Positions 16,717 to 25,132 are shown, counted from the first letter of the stretch. The stretch is DNA of 64,000 bases from an uncultured Collinsella sp. (GCA_938005465.1 CALLNU010000010.1:1-64000), one strand, 5' to 3'. A program made the numbers and translations. Notes: generated by a model not told the origin, from the sequence alone.

Positions 16717-16825
16717 GTCTAGGGTGCCACAGTGCCGCAGATCGCCCCGAACGAGGAGCGCCGCGTACTAATGGTACGCAAGCGACGAGTGAGCGGCGAG
16801 GTGTGGTGCTGTGGTCGCCCTAGAC
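16717..16825. repeat. Long imperfect inverted repeat over the end of the deformylase-like gene
   Basis: Outer arms GTCTAGGG/CCCTAGAC (16717-16724, 16818-16825) and CCACAG/CTGTGG (16727-16732, 16809-16814), with an inner hairpin GCGTAC-CATTA-GTACGC (minus-strand reading) near 16762-16778. The right outer arm contains the TAG stop codon of the gene at 16820. It could be a structured RNA or a repeat element inserted at the gene end. Confidence 0.55.
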
Positions 16826-17239
16826 AAGCTTTCCAAGACAGTGATCGATCATATGCTGGATCATCTGCGCCTCAAAGCCCGCGTAGTCGCGGCGGCACTC
16901 CTTCATCTTGCCGTCGACAATCTGATCAAAGGCAACCTTGCACTTGATATAGCGCGTGGACTTGGTGACCCCCTCGTGCGTCAGGCAGCTCTCCTCCATC
17001 TTGCTGGCGCCCAGGCCAAACACCAGACGGGGGTTGTAGAGCACGTGGGGCTCGCCGGCATCGTCCAGGTAGACGCAAACCTTCTTGGTAACGCCAATCT
17101 GGTTAGCGGCAAGGCAGCCGGCATCGTCGAGCGACTTGATGGTATCGATCAGATCCTGAGCAACCGACTCGTCCTCGACGGTCGCAACCTCGCAACGCTG
17201 GGACAGGATAGCCTCGTCGTGGCAAAGCTCTTTAATCAT
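16820..17239 (-). CDS. Peptide deformylase-like protein lacking the catalytic glutamate
   Basis: 139 aa, clearly the same family as the protein at 2771-3181. It has GCLAANQIG (41-49, with the normal Gln), EESCLT (83-87; Cys85 is the metal ligand, Ser replaces Gly) and QHMIDH, where His129 and His133 remain but Met130 replaces the catalytic Glu of HExxH. Deformylase activity is therefore doubtful; a binding or regulatory role is possible. ATG 17239 follows GGAGG; an ATG four codons earlier lacks one. Its stop codon lies inside an inverted-repeat structure, and a terminator follows. Confidence 0.75.
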   Translation of the reverse strand: MIKELCHDEAILSQRCEVATVEDESVAQDLIDTIKSLDDAGCLAANQIGVTKKVCVYLDDAGEPHVLYNPRLVFGLGASKMEESCLTHEGVTKSTRYIKCKVAFDQIVDGKMKECRRDYAGFEAQMIQHMIDHCLGKLV

Positions 17240-17432
17240 ACGTTCCTCCATAGGGGTCGTTGTAACCGCTTAAGTATACGGTACCCACACATTTTCATGC
17301 GAAAAATACCGTCCGTCTGCTACAAAGCGCCGAACATCAACATGCGAGGAACAACAGCGTCGTAAAGGGGCTATAGTGGGAGCGTTCGTGTCAATCGGCC
17401 TAAACTCGGGGCCGAACAAGGAAAGGGTATGC

Positions 17433-18743
17433 ATGGACGAACTATTTCACGTCAGTGAGCGCAAGTCCACAATCGGGACCGAACTTCGCGCTGGACTGAC
17501 AACATTCCTGGCGATGGCCTACATCATCGCCGTCAACCCCGCGGTGCTCTCGGGCGCTGGCATCGATGCGGGAGCGCTCGCCTGCGCCACCTGCCTGGGC
17601 GCCGGCATCATGACCATCTGCATGGGCATCTTCGCCAACCGCCCGCTCGCCTGCGCGTCGGGCTTAGGCGTCAACGCGATGATCGCTGGAATCACCACCA
17701 CCGTCTGCGGCGGTGACTGGCACGTGGCCATGAGCGTCATCTTCCTTGAGGGCGTCGTCATCTTGCTGCTCGTGCTTTGTGGCCTGCGCGAGGCCATCAT
17801 GGACGCCATCCCGGTTGTCCTGCGTCACGCCATCTCGGTGGGTCTGGGCCTGTTCATCGCCATGATTGGCCTGTGCGATGCCGGCATTATCACCGCTGGC
17901 GCCGGTACACTCGTCGGTCTGGGCGACATCACCTCCCCCACCTTCATCGTCGGCATCATCTCCATCCTGGTGACGGTCGCCCTCGCCTGCCGCAACGTCC
18001 CCGGCTCGCTGCTCATCGGCATCGTCGTCGCCGTCATCGCCGGTATCCCCCTAGGTGTGACCCAGGCTCCGACCGGCATCATCGCCCCGCTCGACTTCTC
18101 GAGCATCGGTGGCCCTATCGCCGACGCCGGCGGCGTGCCCGCCATCGTCAAGGTCCTTACCGACCCCGCGCTCCTCGTCATCTCGTTCTCGCTGCTCATG
18201 AGTGACTTCTTCGACACCATGGGCACCGCGATGGCCGTGGCCAAGCAGGGCGAGTTCCTCACCGACGACGGCAACGTCGAGAATATCAAGGAGATCTTGA
18301 TCGTCGACTCCGCCGCCGCTGCTGTGGGCGGTTTCATGGGCGTCTCCTCCATCACCACCTTCGTCGAGTCCACCTCTGGCGCTGCCGACGGTGGCCGCAC
18401 GGGTCTCACCTCCGTCACCACCGGCGTGCTGTTCATTCTCGCCGCGTTCTTCTCCCCCATCGTCACCATCGTTTCCAGCGCCGCCACCTGCGGTGCTCTG
18501 GTCTACGTCGGCTACCTCATGATGAGCGAGGCCTCCGAGATCGACTGGTCCGACGTGTCGCAGGGTTTCCCGGCGTTCATGATTGTCGCCGGCGTGCCCT
18601 TCACCTACTCCATCTCTGCCGGCATTGGCCTGGGCTTTATCGCCTACGTGGTCGTCGCGCTCTTTAAGGGCGAGGCCTCCAAGATCAAGCCGCTCATGTG
18701 GATCGCAGCCCTCGCCTTCCTCGTCTACTTCTTCGTGGCGTAA
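17433..18743 (+). CDS. NCS2/AzgA-type purine permease
   Basis: 436 aa with about 12-14 membrane segments. Family features: RAGLTTFLAMAYIIAVNP near the N-terminus, the GVNAMIA and LMSDFFDTMGTAMAVAKQ segments, and SSITTFVESTSGAADGGRTGLTS, which mark the guanine/hypoxanthine (AzgA-like) branch of NCS2. It imports purine bases by proton symport. AGGAAAGGG precedes ATG 17433; an upstream open frame to 17376 lacks a ribosome binding site. No purine riboswitch is visible in the 190-bp leader; TATAGT near 17361 may be a -10 element. Confidence 0.9.
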   Translation: MDELFHVSERKSTIGTELRAGLTTFLAMAYIIAVNPAVLSGAGIDAGALACATCLGAGIMTICMGIFANRPLACASGLGVNAMIAGITTTVCGGDWHVAMSVIFLEGVVILLLVLCGLREAIMDAIPVVLRHAISVGLGLFIAMIGLCDAGIITAGAGTLVGLGDITSPTFIVGIISILVTVALACRNVPGSLLIGIVVAVIAGIPLGVTQAPTGIIAPLDFSSIGGPIADAGGVPAIVKVLTDPALLVISFSLLMSDFFDTMGTAMAVAKQGEFLTDDGNVENIKEILIVDSAAAAVGGFMGVSSITTFVESTSGAADGGRTGLTSVTTGVLFILAAFFSPIVTIVSSAATCGALVYVGYLMMSEASEIDWSDVSQGFPAFMIVAGVPFTYSISAGIGLGFIAYVVVALFKGEASKIKPLMWIAALAFLVYFFVA

Positions 18744-18770
18744 CGGCATAGTCTGCTAAAGCAAAACAAC

Positions 18771-18811
18771 AAGGCGCGGAATCGCATCGAGCAGCTCCGC
18801 GCCTTTCTTTT
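18771..18811 (+). terminator. Intrinsic terminator of the NCS2 permease gene
   Basis: AAGGCGCGGA and complement TCCGCGCCTT separated by 15 nt, followed by TCTTTT. Confidence 0.9.
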
Positions 18812-18880
18812 AGCGTCTGCCCCCGTGTCAGCGTGCGACAATTGAGGCTGTCAATATCACAACACCGAGAGAAGCCTGCC

Positions 18881-19546
18881 TTGGAAGCGCATCATAAGCA
18901 GATAACCGTTTATTCAGAGCGTGCGGAAGGCGCGCCCGTCATCTATCTCCCCGTGGTTATGGGCGACGGTAGTGAAGTCTACGAGCGCTGCCGAGAGCTC
19001 GACTGCCCGCCGTTCACCCTTGTCGCCATTGGAGGGCTCGATTGGAATCGCGAGCTGAGCCCCTGGGCATGCGATGGTACCGTACGCGATAGCGAGCCCT
19101 TTGGCGGACAGGCTGCTGGTTTTCTTGACGAGTTGTTGAAGCAGATAATCCCCCAGGCCGAATCATCGCTCCCGCAACCGCCTGCCTGGCGCGGCGTTGC
19201 CGGCTACTCGTTGGCGGGTCTTTTTGCACTGTGGGCACTTTGGCAAACAGATGTCTTTGAGCGCGCAGCGAGTGCATCGGGGTCGCTGTGGTTCCCCGGC
19301 TTTATCGACTACGCGCGCGAGCGCACGATGACGGCTACGCCCGACGCCGCCTATCTGTCGCTCGGTAAAAAGGAAACCAAGACGCCCAACCGCATGATGC
19401 GGCACGTACTCGACGATACGCGCGCGATGGAAGAGCTGTTTATCGAGCGCGACATCCCAACAACGCTGGAGCTCAACCCCGGCAATCATTTTGCCCAAAC
19501 TGACCTGCGCATGGCGCGCGGCATCCACTGGATACTGACGCATTAA
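18881..19546 (+). CDS. Alpha/beta-hydrolase fold esterase
   Basis: About 221 aa. It carries the nucleophile elbow GYSLAG (GxSxG), an upstream oxyanion-type segment VAIGGLDWNRELSPW, and a C-terminal GNHF with the likely catalytic His. The layout matches the putative esterase (IroE/Fes-like, PF00756) group, smaller than most members. The frame is open from a GTG at 18833, but that lies only about 20 bp past a terminator; TTG 18881 preceded by GAGAGAAG leaves room for a promoter and is preferred, with moderate certainty. No signal peptide. Ends in a strong terminator. Substrate unknown. Confidence 0.75.
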   Translation: MEAHHKQITVYSERAEGAPVIYLPVVMGDGSEVYERCRELDCPPFTLVAIGGLDWNRELSPWACDGTVRDSEPFGGQAAGFLDELLKQIIPQAESSLPQPPAWRGVAGYSLAGLFALWALWQTDVFERAASASGSLWFPGFIDYARERTMTATPDAAYLSLGKKETKTPNRMMRHVLDDTRAMEELFIERDIPTTLELNPGNHFAQTDLRMARGIHWILTH

Positions 19547-19587
19547 AAATGGCGTCCACGCGTACATGCGCATGGACGCCATTTTTT
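19545..19587. terminator. Intrinsic terminator of the esterase gene
   Basis: AAAAATGGCGTCCA and its complement with 14 nt between, followed by TTTTTTGATTT; A-run on the other side allows use on both strands. The 200 bp from here to the methyltransferase stop hold only a possible 17-codon ORF. Confidence 0.9.
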
Positions 19588-19784
19588 GATTTAGCTGAAC
19601 ACAACTACTATTCGACAGTCTCCTCGAGTTTAGATACGGCGGGCGTCGAGGATTGGGGCATGGAAGTCCTTTCATGATGGAAGGGCGATCAGGCATATCG
19701 GATAACCTGCCCGATCGATACGATCCGAACCATTGTACGTGATACGCCATGTCTCGCACGCGCCGTCACCTGCAAACGGTAGCG

Positions 19785-20918
19785 TTACTTCCAAACGCGC
19801 TCGGCAATGCGCTTGACCAGCGCGATCTTCGCCCACTGCTCGTCCTCGGTCAGCTTGTTGCCAATCTCGCAGCTGGCAAAGCCGCACTGGGGCGACAGGT
19901 ACAGATTCTCGAGCGGCACATACTTTGTGGCCTCGTGGATACGTTCGACGATAACGTCTTCGTCCTCAAGCTCAGCCGCCTTTGTAGTGACCAGTCCCAG
20001 CACCACCTTCTTGCCGGGGGCAACGTACTTGAGCGGCTCAAAGCCGCCGGCGCGGGGTGTGTCGAACTCCAGATAGAACGCATCGACATTCTCATGTGCG
20101 AACAGGTACGGCGCGATGGGGTCGTAGCCGCCCTCAAAGGCATAGGTGGAATGGTAGTTGCCGCGGCACACGTGCGTGTTGATAACCAGATCGTCGGGCT
20201 TGCCCTCGATGGCGGCGTTGTTGAGCGCCACGCCCAGCTCGCTTACCTTTTGCAGGTCGACCGGGCTCATGCCGGTCTTGGACACAAAGTCGGTATCGCA
20301 ATAGATGCCCCAGGTGCAGTCATCAAACTGGATGTTGCGGCAGCCTGCTGCGTACAGGTCGGTGATCACCGTGCGATAAGCGGCCGCAATGGCGTCGGCA
20401 AGTTCCTCATCGGTCTTATAGACAGCGCGCAGGCTCTCCTGCTGGCCGTCGCAGCGATCGAGTGTGACCTCAGAGAACGTCTGGATCGGCGCCGGAATGG
20501 TCTGGCGTGCGACCTGGCCCTCCCCCTCAAGCGCCTTGACGAACTTAAAATGCTCGACGAACGGGTGGTTCTCGCCGCTAATGGGACCAGTAACCACGGC
20601 GGTGTCGGCCGTCGTCTCCTCGTCATGGAACATATAACCCGTGCGTGAGGTGCGGCGTTCAATGCCGTTGAGCCCCCACATAAAGTCGAGGTGCCAGTAA
20701 CTGCGGCGGAACTCGCCATCGGTGATCACCCGCAGGCCGGCGGCCTTCTGCTTGGCCACCAAATCGCGAATGGCGTCGTCCTCGACGGCCTTAAGGCCGG
20801 AAGCGTCGAGTTTACCCGCGACATAGGCGGCACGGGCGTCCTTTACAGCCTGCGGACGAAGAAAACTGCCGACGATATCGGCGCGAAACGGCGCGTTCGG
20901 TTGAATCGAAGTGCTCAT
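19785..20918 (-). CDS. MetE C-terminal-like methionine synthase (YxjG/YxjH type)
   Basis: 377 aa, the size of the single-domain cobalamin-independent methionine synthase homologues, about half of full MetE. Family motifs: DIVGSFLRP at the N-terminus, ITDGEFRRSYWHLDF, QFDDCTWG, NTHVCRGNYH (His and Cys zinc ligands), FYLEFDTPRAGGFEPL (Glu), and LYLSPQCGFAS (second Cys). It probably transfers a methyl group to homocysteine or related thiols. ATG 20918 follows AAGGGAG. Upstream is a large dyad likely bound by the neighbouring LysR protein. No SAM riboswitch or T-box is seen. Confidence 0.88.
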   Translation of the reverse strand: MSTSIQPNAPFRADIVGSFLRPQAVKDARAAYVAGKLDASGLKAVEDDAIRDLVAKQKAAGLRVITDGEFRRSYWHLDFMWGLNGIERRTSRTGYMFHDEETTADTAVVTGPISGENHPFVEHFKFVKALEGEGQVARQTIPAPIQTFSEVTLDRCDGQQESLRAVYKTDEELADAIAAAYRTVITDLYAAGCRNIQFDDCTWGIYCDTDFVSKTGMSPVDLQKVSELGVALNNAAIEGKPDDLVINTHVCRGNYHSTYAFEGGYDPIAPYLFAHENVDAFYLEFDTPRAGGFEPLKYVAPGKKVVLGLVTTKAAELEDEDVIVERIHEATKYVPLENLYLSPQCGFASCEIGNKLTEDEQWAKIALVKRIAERVWK

Positions 20919-21000
20919 AGATATCTCCCTTTGCATTGGTTGCTTTACTGGGACAGAGTATGAGCGTTCATATGGCCATCGTAAAATATACGTTTATAAC

Positions 21001-21031
21001 AGTTTGATATAGATGATTCCTATATCAAACT
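21001..21031. promoter_or_regulatory. Large dyad upstream of the metE-like gene
   Basis: AGTTTGATATAG - 7 nt - CTATATCAAACT, perfect 12-bp arms, 83 bp before the methyltransferase start and just past the LysR stop. Fits a LysR-type (MetR-like) activator site; could also fold as a weak terminator of the LysR gene. Confidence 0.6.
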
Positions 21032-21073
21032 GGACTGCCGTAAAGAGATTTGACCCGCGCGGAGCACAGCAGC

Positions 21074-21970
21074 CTAGATATGCTGACGAATCGCGTCGAT
21101 ATAGGCCCGACCGTAGCGCGTAAGCGTCGTGTTCTTGCGCGTGATGATGCCAATCTCCATGTACTCGTCCACATCGAGCGGAATCGAGATAATACCGGGG
21201 CCGTTAAGTTCATGGCTGATCACGCCCGAACACACCGTGTAACCGTTAAGGCCCATAGCTAGGTTGAACAGCGTCGCACGGTCGCGCACGCGGATATTCT
21301 TGCGACGCTCAAAGGTCGAGGTCAGCTCCTCGGAATAATAAAACGAGTTATAGCTGCCCTGCTCATAGGACAGGAATGGGTAGTCTTCCAAGTCCTCGAG
21401 CGTCACACTCGAGTGACCCGCCAGCGGATGGTCGGCGCACACGAAGACATGCGGCGCGGCGCAGAAGAGCCCCTCGAATACGAGCTCGTTGGCCGCCAGC
21501 ATGCGCTCGATGACCTCGCGATTGTGCTCCGACAGATACAGGATGCCGAGCTCGCTTTTCATATGCGCGACATCCTCGATAATCTCGTGAGTCTGCTCCT
21601 CACGCAGGGTAAAGTCGTAACGCGCGGCATCGAACTCACGGATTACATCGACAAACGCGTTAACGGCAAAGGAATAATGCTGGCAGCTCACACTAAAGTG
21701 CGGCACCTGCTCGGATGCGCCCTTGTACTTGCCCTCGAGTAGGTCGGCCTGGTCGAGTACCTGACGCGCGTAGCCCAAGAAGGTCTCGCCTTCCTCGGAC
21801 ACAATGACGCCCTTGTTGGTGCGCTCAAAGATGTGCACACCCATCTCGTTTTCGAGATCGCGGATCGACGCGGTAATCGAAGGCTGCGACACAAAGAGCC
21901 GGCGCGAGGCCTCGGTGATGCTGCCGCATTCGGCAACCTTAACAACATACCTGAGCTGCTGAAGCTTCAT
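21074..21970 (-). CDS. LysR-family transcriptional regulator
   Basis: 298 aa. Residues 1-60 are the LysR winged helix (LRYVVKVAECGSITEASRRLFVSQPSITASIRDLENEMG), followed by the effector domain with RDRATLFNLAMGLNGYTVCSG, of the CysB/CysL-like type. The longer open frame to 22177 is ignored because ATG 21970 has GGGAGAAAG upstream and gives the standard N-terminus MKLQQLRY. It lies 10 bp after the HAD gene and 155 bp before the metE-like gene, which it likely controls in response to a sulfur or methionine-pathway metabolite. Confidence 0.87.
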   Translation of the reverse strand: MKLQQLRYVVKVAECGSITEASRRLFVSQPSITASIRDLENEMGVHIFERTNKGVIVSEEGETFLGYARQVLDQADLLEGKYKGASEQVPHFSVSCQHYSFAVNAFVDVIREFDAARYDFTLREEQTHEIIEDVAHMKSELGILYLSEHNREVIERMLAANELVFEGLFCAAPHVFVCADHPLAGHSSVTLEDLEDYPFLSYEQGSYNSFYYSEELTSTFERRKNIRVRDRATLFNLAMGLNGYTVCSGVISHELNGPGIISIPLDVDEYMEIGIITRKNTTLTRYGRAYIDAIRQHI

Positions 21971-21980
21971 GACTTTCTCC

Positions 21981-22889
21981 CTAGACGTTCGTGGCGGCAA
22001 GACCCGCCGCGTCCATCTGGCGCATAAACGACGGCATCTCCCCCGTCGCGGCGCAGGCGGCAATCTGATGCAGAGCCTCGGCGACCGCATCATCTGCCGC
22101 AGCGCCGATATGCCAGCGCGCCGCCGCCGTAACGACCTCGTTGGCATTAGCGACTGCAACGGAGTTGGGAACGGCATCGATCATGGGCAAATCGTTATCG
22201 GAATCGCCAAATACGGCCACCTCGTCGGGCGTCATGCCCAAAGCGCGCGCCAGCTCCAGCGCAGCGCAGCCCTTGTCCCAACCAGCCGGCAGGATGTCAA
22301 ACAGGCACACTCGGTTGTTGGGAAACACAAGCGAGAGTTCCGGAACCTCAGCGGCAACGCGCTCGCGTAACTCCGCGAGCCCCTCGCGCGAACGGGCACT
22401 CCAAATATTCGCCTTAAACACCGGTGCGTTATCGACGACGGGACGGCATGGGGCCTCTTCGCCTTTGAGCCACGCGTTGCCGCCCGACCCCATAGCGCGA
22501 CGCACACGCTCGGGATCGCTCGTCACGCAGTAGGCATCGTTGCCCCAAAAGCCATCGCCCAGGCTGTAGACTTTTAGAAATGTATCGTCGGTCTCTTGCT
22601 CCAGATAGTCGGCCAAGCACATCAGAGCATCGCTGTCGATTGCGCGCGAGGCGACTACTTCACCGTCGACAAACATCACCTGGCCGTTACAGAACGCACC
22701 GGTCGAAAAACACTCGGAACGGTTTTTGAACATCCAGCCCATCGCGGACGGCTGACGACCCGAAACCGGGCCAAAGTGCAGACCCGCCGCCTGCATGGCA
22801 TGAATGCCTTCGATGGCATAGTCGCTGGCGCCGTCATGCCCGGCTGGAATCAGCGTATCGTCCATATCGGTCAGCACAAGTTTGATCAT
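21981..22889 (-). CDS. HAD-superfamily hydrolase, Cof type
   Basis: 302 aa. DMDDTL at 8-13 is the catalytic DxD motif, SGRQPSAM the second motif, K236-type lysine in PAGWDKGCAALEL, and GDSDNDLPMI the fourth motif with Asp ligands. This is the layout of Cof-type (class IIB) sugar or nucleotide phosphatases. ATG 22889 follows a run of G residues (GGGGGGCT); the longer frame to 23177 runs into the riboswitch region and is not used. Likely co-transcribed with the LysR gene. Substrate unknown. Confidence 0.87.
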   Translation of the reverse strand: MIKLVLTDMDDTLIPAGHDGASDYAIEGIHAMQAAGLHFGPVSGRQPSAMGWMFKNRSECFSTGAFCNGQVMFVDGEVVASRAIDSDALMCLADYLEQETDDTFLKVYSLGDGFWGNDAYCVTSDPERVRRAMGSGGNAWLKGEEAPCRPVVDNAPVFKANIWSARSREGLAELRERVAAEVPELSLVFPNNRVCLFDILPAGWDKGCAALELARALGMTPDEVAVFGDSDNDLPMIDAVPNSVAVANANEVVTAAARWHIGAAADDAVAEALHQIAACAATGEMPSFMRQMDAAGLAATNV

Positions 22890-22927
22890 AGAGCCCCCCG
22901 TCATTTTCACCGTAACCATTGTAACGA

Positions 22928-23027
22928 CCTGCCAATAAGGGACAGGTTTATTTTGGCAGGTTTTATCTGGGAAAATGCAACGCCCCTGTTGCCACCTACC
23001 AAAATAAACCTGTCCCTTTTTGGCAGG
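22928..23027. repeat. Inverted repeat pair, AAATAAACCTGTCCC family
   Basis: Left arm 22928-22956 and right arm 22999-23027, each 29 bp, complementary at 28 of 29 positions, with a 42-nt centre. It lies in the divergent region between the HAD gene and the TPP riboswitch. A single arm recurs at 43548-43577. Confidence 0.8.
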
Positions 23028-23054
23028 TGCGCTAGTATAGGGAGCAACAGATTC

Positions 23055-23148
23055 GATGCGGGAGTGCCGGCGGTGCAAACCACAAGGCTGAGAGGGCATG
23101 GGGCCCAATCCTTTGAACCTGTCAGTTAATGCTGGCGTAGGGAGCATG
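23055..23148 (+). promoter_or_regulatory. TPP riboswitch (THI element)
   Basis: Contains the highly conserved GGCTGAGAGG core (23086-23095) and the AACCTGTCAGTTAATGCTGG-CGTAGGGAGC segment (about 23116-23144), with a GATGC/GCAT P1 stem. An intrinsic terminator follows immediately, so control is by transcription attenuation of the thiM operon. Confidence 0.96.
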
Positions 23149-23159
23149 CCGCCTTTACA

Positions 23160-23190
23160 GGGGCGCTGTCTATGCACAGCGCCCCTTTTC
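23160..23190 (+). terminator. Riboswitch-controlled terminator
   Basis: GGGGCGCTGT-CTATGC-ACAGCGCCCC followed by TTTTC, placed between the TPP aptamer and the thiM start. Confidence 0.92.
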
Positions 23191-23211
23191 TATGCCAAGG
23201 AGGCATGTGCA

Positions 23212-24051
23212 GTGATTGATTCGGAACAGCTTAAGCAAAATGTGGTCAAGGCCGTAGAGGAGATTCGCGCCACCAATCCGATGGCCGGCTCCATCACCAA
23301 CACGGTGACGATCGACTTTGTCGCCAACGCACAGCTCGCCGTGGGCGGATCGGCCGCCATGGTCTATCTGCCCGACGAGGGCGAAGCGCTCGTTGCCGGC
23401 GGCGGCGCCATCTATCTCAACATGGGCACGCTCTTCCCTATCTACGAGCAGACGATTCCCCGCGCGGCGAAGGCGGCACACGACGCCGGCAAGCCCTGGG
23501 TGCTCGATCCGGTGGGCCTGGGCATCGGTAGCCTTCGCACCCAGCTGGTAAACGAGCTCAAGCAGTACAAGCCCGCCATCGTGCGCGGCAACGCCTCCGA
23601 GATCATCGCGCTCGCCGGCCTGTGGGGTCTTGAGGGCGAGGCGGCTGATCTGAGCCGCGTACGCGGTGTCGATACCACCGACACGGTCGATGCCGCCCGC
23701 GGCGCCGCCGTGGCGCTCGCCCGCTACACCGGCGGCGCCGTAGTGGTCTCGGGCGAAGTCGACCTGATCACCGACGGCACGACGGTGGCCAAATCCCACG
23801 GCGGCAGCCCGCTCATGTCCAAGATCACCGGCTGCGGCTGCTCGCAGGGCGGCGTGCTGGCCGTGTACGCCTGTGCCGCCGACCCGTTTACGGCAGCCAT
23901 CTGCGGCACCGCCGTCTACAACGTTGCCGGCACGCGTGCCGCCGCTGTCGCCGACGCCCCGGCAAGCTTTAAGGTCGCCTTTATCGACGAGCTCTACCGC
24001 GCGACCGCCCAAGACATCGCCGATAACCGACTCGAGCTCGAGGAGGCATAA
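23212..24051 (+). CDS. thiM: Hydroxyethylthiazole kinase ThiM
   Basis: 279 aa. It phosphorylates 4-methyl-5-(2-hydroxyethyl)thiazole in thiamine salvage. Diagnostic stretches: SITNTVTIDFVANAQLAVGGSAAM, VLDPVGLGIGSLR, IVRGNASEI and SKITGCGCSQGG near residue 205, the anion hole and catalytic Cys region. The start is GTG 23212, eight bases after AAGGAGG; the open frame continues upstream through the riboswitch and terminator and cannot be coding there. First gene of a TPP-riboswitch operon with the thiamine-binding protein gene (3 bp gap) and thiE. Confidence 0.95.
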   Translation: MIDSEQLKQNVVKAVEEIRATNPMAGSITNTVTIDFVANAQLAVGGSAAMVYLPDEGEALVAGGGAIYLNMGTLFPIYEQTIPRAAKAAHDAGKPWVLDPVGLGIGSLRTQLVNELKQYKPAIVRGNASEIIALAGLWGLEGEAADLSRVRGVDTTDTVDAARGAAVALARYTGGAVVVSGEVDLITDGTTVAKSHGGSPLMSKITGCGCSQGGVLAVYACAADPFTAAICGTAVYNVAGTRAAAVADAPASFKVAFIDELYRATAQDIADNRLELEEA

Positions 24052-24054
24052 GCC

Positions 24055-24396
24055 ATGTCCGAGCCCGTAACCAATGCCGGCATGAACACGCTCGTCGCCG
24101 TGGCCATCGCCCCGTGCGGCACCGGCGATGAGCTGTCCGCCGAGGTCGCCGAGGTCGTGCGCGTCATTCGCGAGAGCGGCCTTCCCAACCACACCACCTC
24201 GATGTTCACCGAAATCGAGGGCGACTGGGACGAGGTCATGCAGGTCGTGCGCGACGCAACCTTTGTGTTGGCGAGCAAGGGCATCCGCACCGAAGTCGTG
24301 CTCAAAGCCGATATTCGACCCGGATTTACCGACACCATGACCGGCAAACTCGAGCGCATGGAAGCGCAGATCAAAAAGCAGGAGGAAGCACGATGA
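24055..24396 (+). CDS. MTH1187/YkoF-type thiamine-binding protein
   Basis: 113 aa, small alpha-beta protein of the UPF0045/thiamine-binding (PF01910) family. Visible features: VAVAIAPCGTGDELSAEVAEVVRVI, SGLPNHTTSMFTEIEGDWDEVMQVV and the C-terminal KADIRPGFTDTM. Relatives bind thiamine or its pyrimidine part in the cytoplasm or with an ABC importer. It sits between thiM and thiE under the same TPP riboswitch, which supports a thiamine role. Overlaps thiE by four bases (ATGA), implying translational coupling. Confidence 0.88.
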   Translation: MSEPVTNAGMNTLVAVAIAPCGTGDELSAEVAEVVRVIRESGLPNHTTSMFTEIEGDWDEVMQVVRDATFVLASKGIRTEVVLKADIRPGFTDTMTGKLERMEAQIKKQEEAR

Positions 24397-25088
24397 GCAT
24401 CCGCGACAACCTTGATATCTCGGCCTATCTGGTACTCGGCCCCGAAAACACGCTCGGGCGTCCCGTGGGCGATGTGGTGGCCCAGGCGCTCGACGCAGGC
24501 TTTACCTGCATCCAGGTGCGCTCCAAGGTGGCAAGCGCCCGCGAGATCATTGCGCTGACCGGCGACGCCGCGCAGGCAATCGCTCAGGCCGGCAAGACCG
24601 GTCAGGTCGCCTTGCTGATCGACGACCGTCTGGACTGTGTGCTTGCCGCACGCGAGCAGGGTATTGCTGTCGACGGTGTGCACGTGGGCCAAAGCGATAT
24701 TCCCGTCGAGGTCTGTCGCAAGTTGCTGGGCCCCGACGCCATCGTGGGCCTTTCGGCCCGTTGCGAGGAGATGCTCGAGTACGTCAAGACCGCCGACATG
24801 AGCCTAGTCGACTACCTGGGCATCGGCCCACTCCACGAGACCGAGACCAAGCGCGACTGCGGACGCGCGGCCGACGGCTCTATCATCACCAAGAGCTTTG
24901 AGGACCTGGCCGCACTCCACGCGGCAAGCCCCGTGCCCATCGTGGTGGGCGGCGGCGTCAAGACGGCCGACCTGCCGCAGCTTAAGGCCACCGGCGTCAA
25001 CGGCTTCTTTGTGGTGAGCGCCGTCTGCAGTGCCGACGACCCCCACGCCGCCGCCAAGGAGCTCGTCGATACCTGGCAGCAGGCATAA
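24393..25088 (+). CDS. thiE: Thiamine phosphate synthase ThiE
   Basis: 231 aa. It joins hydroxymethylpyrimidine diphosphate and thiazole phosphate to thiamine phosphate. The TIM-barrel motifs are present: CIQVRSK, LLIDDRLD, GVHVGQSDI, GLSAR, DYLGIGPLHETETK and PIVVGGGVK. Members often have FxTxTK where this has ETETK. The ATGA overlap with the preceding gene shows operon structure. No thiD is present nearby, so the pyrimidine diphosphate must come from elsewhere. A hairpin follows the stop. Confidence 0.94.
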   Translation: MSIRDNLDISAYLVLGPENTLGRPVGDVVAQALDAGFTCIQVRSKVASAREIIALTGDAAQAIAQAGKTGQVALLIDDRLDCVLAAREQGIAVDGVHVGQSDIPVEVCRKLLGPDAIVGLSARCEEMLEYVKTADMSLVDYLGIGPLHETETKRDCGRAADGSIITKSFEDLAALHAASPVPIVVGGGVKTADLPQLKATGVNGFFVVSAVCSADDPHAAAKELVDTWQQA

Positions 25089-25132
25089 GTCTAAGCCGAG
25101 CAGTTGCTCCGCGGCCCCATAACTTCAGCAAT

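Noticed and set aside
17252..17432. Purine riboswitch before the NCS2 permease
   Set aside because: The conserved loop and junction bases are not found.
19608..19661. 17-codon minus-strand ORF (MPQSSTPAVSKLEETVE) with AAAGGA before it
   Set aside because: Too short to judge; the ribosome binding site is suggestive but there is no other support.
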